From Limibacterium fermenti (GTDB lineage Bacteria > Bacteroidota > Bacteroidia > Bacteroidales > Dysgonomonadaceae), in contig NZ_CP159486.1 in assembly GCF_041902845.1 (NCBI RefSeq), positions 3,658,001 through 3,722,000 of the forward strand: 64,000 nucleotides of DNA, written 5' to 3'. Positions 60,798 through 64,000 of this stretch are shown here, piece by piece. A program made the translations under genes and the position numbers. How positions within the stretch are numbered: the stretch's first letter is position 1; each line of letters starts with the position of its first letter. The notes beneath the pieces are model-generated. The model saw only the letters and a program-made list of their open reading frames with translations. It was not told the DNA's origin and did not search any database.

Positions 60798-60805
60798 TAA
60801 CTTTG
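60798..60805 (+). promoter_or_regulatory. -7 promoter element for tRNA-Pro
   Basis: TAACTTTG matches TAnnTTTG, 12 bases upstream of tRNA-Pro. ATTG near 60772 is a possible -33 element with a 22-base spacer. The two tRNAs are divergent and share this ~110-base promoter region. Confidence 0.6.
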
Positions 60806-60817
60806 CAGCCACAAAAT

Positions 60818-60891
60818 CGGGATGTAGCACAGTTGGCTAGCGCGCCACGTTCGGGACGTGGAGGTCGGGTGTTCGAGTCACCTCATCCCGA
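60818..60891 (+). tRNA. tRNA-Pro (CGG)
   Basis: A 74-base cloverleaf: acceptor CGGGATG/CATCCCG, D-arm TAGCACAGTTGGCTAGCGC, anticodon stem CCACG/CGTGG with loop TTCGGGA (anticodon CGG, codon CCG), T-arm GGGTG-TTCGAGT-CACCT. CCA is not encoded. A terminator follows. Confidence 0.95.
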
Positions 60892-60903
60892 CTGATTTTC
60901 TAA

Positions 60904-60938
60904 AGGACAGAATGGCTTCGCGGCGGTTCTGTTCTTTT
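60904..60938 (+). terminator. Intrinsic terminator after tRNA-Pro
   Basis: Arms AGGACAGAA and TTCTGTTCT (one G-T pair), 14-base loop, then TTTCATTTTATTT. It begins 13 bases after the tRNA. Confidence 0.7.
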
Positions 60939-61064
60939 CATTTTATTTGTGCTTTCTTTTGCCGTCTTAAAATGTTTTCTTACGTTTGAATCTTTAAAAT
61001 AAAAAAACAACGTCTCACCCACTTGTCCGTCACAATAATGTTTGGATTGTAAACACAGACTGTT

Positions 61065-61937
61065 ATGAAACTAAAAGAAAAAGACAGAAAAACCTTCCTC
61101 CGTTTTCAACGGGAAGAGATCACCGCACATATCATATATCAGAAACTGGCGTCGATAGAAAAAGAGGCGTCTAACCGCCGGATATTGGAGGGTATCGCTG
61201 CTCAGGAAGCGACTCATTATGATAACTTGAAGCGCTACACGGGCATCGATGTAAAGCCCTATCGGCGGGGAATAGTAAAATATTACTGGCTAGCGCGCGT
61301 TTTCGGGATTACCTTCGCTATCAAATTGATGGAAGCTGACGAAGAAAGTTCCAGCTTTACGTATGCGGCTTATACCGATTATCCTGAGCTACTGCAAATG
61401 GCGCAAGAAGAAGAAATGCACGAAAATGAACTGATCGCGATGATTAAAGAGGAACGCCTTTCGTATATGGGCTCGGTCGTGCTGGGCCTCAACGACGCTT
61501 TGGTCGAATTCACGGGGGCGTTAGCCGGATACACCATGGCGTTGAACGACAGCAAGTCGATTGCTTTTATCGGCAGCATCACGGGCATTGCCGCCGCCCT
61601 GTCGATGGCTTCATCGGAATACCTTTCCACCAAATCGGAAACCGATACCGGTAAGCATCCCGTCAAATCGGCCCTTTACACCGGTATCGCCTATTTAATC
61701 ACGGTGTTGGCGCTCATCACGCCGTTTATCCTCTTCGAAAATGTTTTGATCAGTCTCATCGTCATGCTGGCGATGGCAATCCTCATCATCGGCCTGTTTA
61801 ACTATTATTATTCGGTGGCGAAGAGTGAGAACTTCCGGAAGCGTTTCGGCGAAATGGCCGTACTCAGTCTGGGCGTTGCGCTGATCAGTTTTTTGATCGG
61901 ATTCGCTCTAAAACAAGTTATCGGCATCGAGATATAA
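61065..61937 (+). CDS. Ferritin-like domain plus VIT1/CCC1 membrane protein
   Basis: A 290-residue protein. Residues ~1-125 form a rubrerythrin-type ferritin-like domain with Glu and His metal ligands in FQREEITAHIIYQKL, AAQEATHYDNL, LMEADEESS and AQEEEMHENEL. Residues ~135-290 are a VIT1/CCC1-type membrane domain (VLGLNDALVEFTGALAG, IAAALSMASSEYLSTKSE) with about five transmembrane segments. VIT1 proteins move Fe2+ or Mn2+; the fusion resembles membrane-bound ferritin-like exporters (MbfA type) protecting against iron or peroxide. No regulator is adjacent. A 42-bp palindrome array lies just after the gene. Confidence 0.88.
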   Translation: MKLKEKDRKTFLRFQREEITAHIIYQKLASIEKEASNRRILEGIAAQEATHYDNLKRYTGIDVKPYRRGIVKYYWLARVFGITFAIKLMEADEESSSFTYAAYTDYPELLQMAQEEEMHENELIAMIKEERLSYMGSVVLGLNDALVEFTGALAGYTMALNDSKSIAFIGSITGIAAALSMASSEYLSTKSETDTGKHPVKSALYTGIAYLITVLALITPFILFENVLISLIVMLAMAILIIGLFNYYYSVAKSENFRKRFGEMAVLSLGVALISFLIGFALKQVIGIEI

Positions 61938-62411
61938 TGACACATTACCGAGAGCGCCGCTCAGAGCAGCACTCTCGATAGCAGGAACAGCGCCTTTGCC
62001 CACAGGGAAGCTTCCCGAGGACTCCGAAAGTCATTCTGTATACAAAGGGGCCGTTTCGGAGGGCTCAGGATCTTCCTCCTTGCGCAAGGGGGAGCTTCCC
62101 GAGGGCTCGGGAAAGGAAACCGTGCACACAGGGACGTCTGCCGAGACCTCCGGAACAGAGTCCATGCACAAGGGGAGACTTCCGGAGAGCTCCGAAAGTT
62201 CACCCGTGTACAGGGGGAAAGTTCCCGAGATCCGGAGAAGTTCTTATAAATTCAAATAACCTTTTAGAGCCGTCCTCAATGTTTTTTCTAATACCCATTT
62301 CTGAAACAAGGAGGAAAGAAGATTGATCCGCTATTTCCAATATCATTCTAAAGGATAAACTACACACTCCGGGGAAAAGACGAAGGGTGCATAAATCGGC
62401 AAAAGCGAATG
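61938..62411. other. Convergent intergenic region holding repeat array 2
   Basis: 474 bases between the ferritin/VIT1 gene and the next minus-strand gene. 62011-62240 is the palindrome array, with a possible further, very degenerate unit around 61969-61988. From 62260 to 62411 I see nothing notable. Confidence 0.6.
62011..62240. repeat. 42-bp-period palindrome array 2 (CTTCCCGAG..CTCGGGAAG type)
   Basis: Six 20-bp imperfect palindromes of the type CTTCCCGAGGGCTCGGGAAG start at 62011, 62053, 62095, 62137, 62179 and 62221, exactly 42 bp apart. Between them a second, smaller palindrome recurs near the midpoint of each unit: TGTATACA, CCTTGCGCAAGG, GTGCAC, TGCA, TGTACA. Its sequence changes while its symmetry persists. 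Both strands stay open; the plus strand would read as 14-residue units (GKLPEDSESHSVYK, GELPEGSGKETVHT, GRLPESSESSPVYR). The palindrome is unrelated to that of array 1. I consider it non-coding. Confidence 0.9.
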
Positions 62412-63173
62412 CTAAAAGCAGAAATCAATTGCGGCGGAAAGCCCTATTCTGCGTATTTTGCGGGATATATCCCCGTTCTCATACCGTTCTTCCCACTGAT
62501 TGTAATATTCCATTTTTGATACCGATCCATAAAGCCCATTGGTTTGTATGCTTATTCCGGCAAAAGGCGCAAGCTGATACCGGATAGCTGCCGATAACGC
62601 AAAACCTGCCGTAATCCCTTTATGATCCGCCGCTCCTATTTTTTCTCCGGGAAATTGCTCCGGGGATACATATCCGGAAACAATATAGCGGGTTTCCTTC
62701 TCTATCCTTGACAATTTATCGTGCAACAACACGACACCGGCATTGGTTACAATCATCCATTTTGAATTTCCTAAAGGCCATCTGGCATAAAAGGCGGGGC
62801 CTACTATATGTATCTCTTCTTTAAAAGAAAGCGATTTATATTCATAGACGGGAGAATCGTATGCCTGTTCCGTAAATTCACGGTAAGATTCTTCTTCGTA
62901 GTTTGACTTGTAAAAAGCATATTTCACGCCGACGCCATAATTTTTGGTGAAAAACCAGGCTCCATCGAAGCCGGGTGAGAATCCTCTTTTCGTTGCAGGA
63001 AGGAGTAGTTTCTCTGATAAAATAGTGTTTGACGCCCCTAACGCAAAGTCCGGGCCGGCATGAACAGCCAGATAAAATCGCCGGTATTCCGCGCCATTCT
63101 TTACGGATTGTCCGTACATCGGGAAAATAAGAAGCATGCACAAGGCAGCCGTGAGAAGTCGTTCGGTTTTCAT
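62412..63173 (-). CDS. Putative outer-membrane beta-barrel protein
   Basis: A 253-residue exported protein. The signal peptide ends at LLIFPMYGQS. The rest alternates hydrophobic and polar residues (RRFYLAVHAGPDFALG, YGVGVKYAFYKSNY, GFALSAAIRYQL) and ends in LSAAIDFCF with a terminal Phe. This fits an 8-10-strand OmpA/OprF-like barrel of the Bacteroidota PorT/porin type. No named family is recognised. It is convergent with the ferritin/VIT1 gene across array 2 and 89 bases downstream of the next exported-protein gene. Confidence 0.68.
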   Translation of the reverse strand: MKTERLLTAALCMLLIFPMYGQSVKNGAEYRRFYLAVHAGPDFALGASNTILSEKLLLPATKRGFSPGFDGAWFFTKNYGVGVKYAFYKSNYEEESYREFTEQAYDSPVYEYKSLSFKEEIHIVGPAFYARWPLGNSKWMIVTNAGVVLLHDKLSRIEKETRYIVSGYVSPEQFPGEKIGAADHKGITAGFALSAAIRYQLAPFAGISIQTNGLYGSVSKMEYYNQWEERYENGDISRKIRRIGLSAAIDFCF

Positions 63174-63262
63174 CGTTCACGAAATTTTGTAAAACACGTA
63201 ATGAGCAAAAAATCAATCTGAAATTCGGGACAAATATAGTCGATTTATTTAAAATATCGTTA

Positions 63263-63910
63263 TCAAATTATATAAGAAAGATACCTCTCTCCCCAATGCG
63301 GAAGTATCGGGTCTTTCGCTTCCCTTGAAAATAATTCCTTCGCTTTATCATGCTGCACCTTTGCAATTCTTTTCGAATGTAGCATTTCAGGCAATTTTTG
63401 CTCGAAGAATGCCAATAAGCAAACAGGTCGCGGGTTATCGGCATCCAGTTCCATTGCTTTTTCAAAAGCCGAAATGGTATTCGTAAAATATATTCGGCCG
63501 TTGTTAGCCGGATCGGACACTATTAAAGCCATATAATAATACCCTTCGAGCGTAACTATTTCGGACATATCTCCGTTTTCGTATTCTTTTAGTAATGCCA
63601 AGTTCTTCTTCGACTCCTCCAGGAGGCGTCCTGAATTTGCGCTTTTAGGATCCAGATAGAAAGACGTGAGGTCGGCATAGATAACATAATAAAGAGACAG
63701 CCAGTCGTCGGGATATAGCCGGTGCACCCTCTCAAAAACCATTCTGCATAGTTGAATATCGTCTTTTTGGGTAAGAGTGTCCATTTGTTCAACGGCCGAT
63801 TTCATCGTCGTTATATACAACGAATCGGCATTCGTTTCGGCCTGAACAGAAAAAAAGAATAATGAGAACGGAACACATAGTAAAACTGTTTTTAAATGCT
63901 TTGATTTCAT
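63263..63910 (-). CDS. Exported TPR-like hypothetical protein
   Basis: A 215-residue protein with a signal peptide (LLCVPFSLFFFSVQA). The mature part is helical with TPR-like pairs (YYYMALIVSDPANNGRIYF, ISAFEKAMELDADNPRPVCL). It probably acts as a periplasmic scaffold. It starts 12 bases after the stop of a partial barrel gene at the window edge and precedes another barrel gene, so the three may form one export-related unit. Function unknown. Confidence 0.65.
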   Translation of the reverse strand: MKSKHLKTVLLCVPFSLFFFSVQAETNADSLYITTMKSAVEQMDTLTQKDDIQLCRMVFERVHRLYPDDWLSLYYVIYADLTSFYLDPKSANSGRLLEESKKNLALLKEYENGDMSEIVTLEGYYYMALIVSDPANNGRIYFTNTISAFEKAMELDADNPRPVCLLAFFEQKLPEMLHSKRIAKVQHDKAKELFSREAKDPILPHWGERYLSYII

Positions 63911-63922
63911 ATTATTTTCATT

Positions 63923-64000
63923 TTAAAAATTAGAGACATCGTAGGCGATATTCTTTCCGAGAGTAATAAAAACTCCGATATAAAACGATTGGTTTTGCTG
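63923..64000 (-). CDS. C-terminus of an outer-membrane barrel protein, partial
   Basis: Twenty-five codons and a stop, read from the window edge: QQNQSFYIGVFITLGKNIAY and then DVSNF. The alternating strand and terminal Phe are typical of the last strand of a barrel, possibly a TonB-dependent receptor. It ends 12 bases before the exported TPR-like gene on the same strand. Too little is visible to name the family. Confidence 0.5.
   Translation of the reverse strand, partial: QQNQSFYIGVFITLGKNIAYDVSNF

Noticed and set aside
62011..62240. Protein-coding gene for a Ser/Gly-rich repeat protein
   Set aside because: The open frame follows automatically from a 42-bp period, both strands are open, no ribosome site or ATG start is present, and the palindrome symmetry explains the conservation better.

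Overview
This looks like a chromosomal window from a Bacteroidota bacterium, most likely of the order Bacteroidales. The evidence is: TAnnTTTG-type -7 promoter elements before several genes and both tRNAs; an LpxC-FabZ fusion; an S46 dipeptidyl-peptidase of the DPP11 type; a C25 (gingipain-like) protease; TonB-dependent receptor / lipoprotein gene sets; and a Bacteroidota-type tyrosine integrase. I cannot name a genus from the sequence alone.

Layout. 1-985 holds the 5' part of an IS3-family insertion sequence (orfA, a slippery A7 run, orfB cut by the window edge). About 1,000-16,600 is a mobile island read almost wholly on the minus strand. It has a five-gene restriction/defence cluster (two methyltransferase-like proteins, a possible PD-(D/E)xK protein, a GIY-YIG plus SF2 helicase protein, a HEPN protein). 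A mobilisation and replication module follows (relaxase, MobC, candidate oriT, primase, candidate iterons, SF3-like helicase, HTH protein), then an AlbA_2/Schlafen-type regulator and a tyrosine integrase. 16,600-18,490 is a strip of decayed genes, including an ABC-ATPase joined to a VOC-protein tail.

From 18,490 on the window is core chromosome. In order: lrgAB; an AspT/YidE-type transporter; a minus-strand operon with an HAD phosphatase, a transglutaminase lipoprotein, NAD synthetase, an AmgK-like kinase fused to the RapZ C-terminal domain, and a sugar-phosphate nucleotidyltransferase; lysS-gpsA-pgi; dapA plus a GDSL lipoprotein; DPP11; lpxC/fabZ-lpxA with the two-step agmatine to putrescine genes; flavodoxin with a DUF2023 protein; a four-gene outer-membrane locus (TonB receptor, DUF4876-like lipoprotein, DUF6850-like barrel, C25 protease); and an oxidative TCA operon (aconitase, citrate synthase, a four-helix-bundle protein, isocitrate dehydrogenase) whose icd end carries an IS1634-family element. 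The right end has an ATP-grasp-like gene, tRNA-Gly(CCC), tRNA-Pro(CGG), a ferritin-like/VIT1 protein, and exported proteins of unknown role.

The most unusual signals are two intergenic arrays (21,411-21,632 and 62,011-62,240). Each is made of imperfect palindromes repeated at exactly 42 bp, but the two palindrome sequences are unrelated. Both lie between convergent genes. Also notable are a 487-bp direct repeat that exactly brackets the IS1634-type element and so preserves icd, a MITE-like 178-bp element with perfect 20-bp inverted ends, and degenerate short-word repeats just upstream of several core genes.
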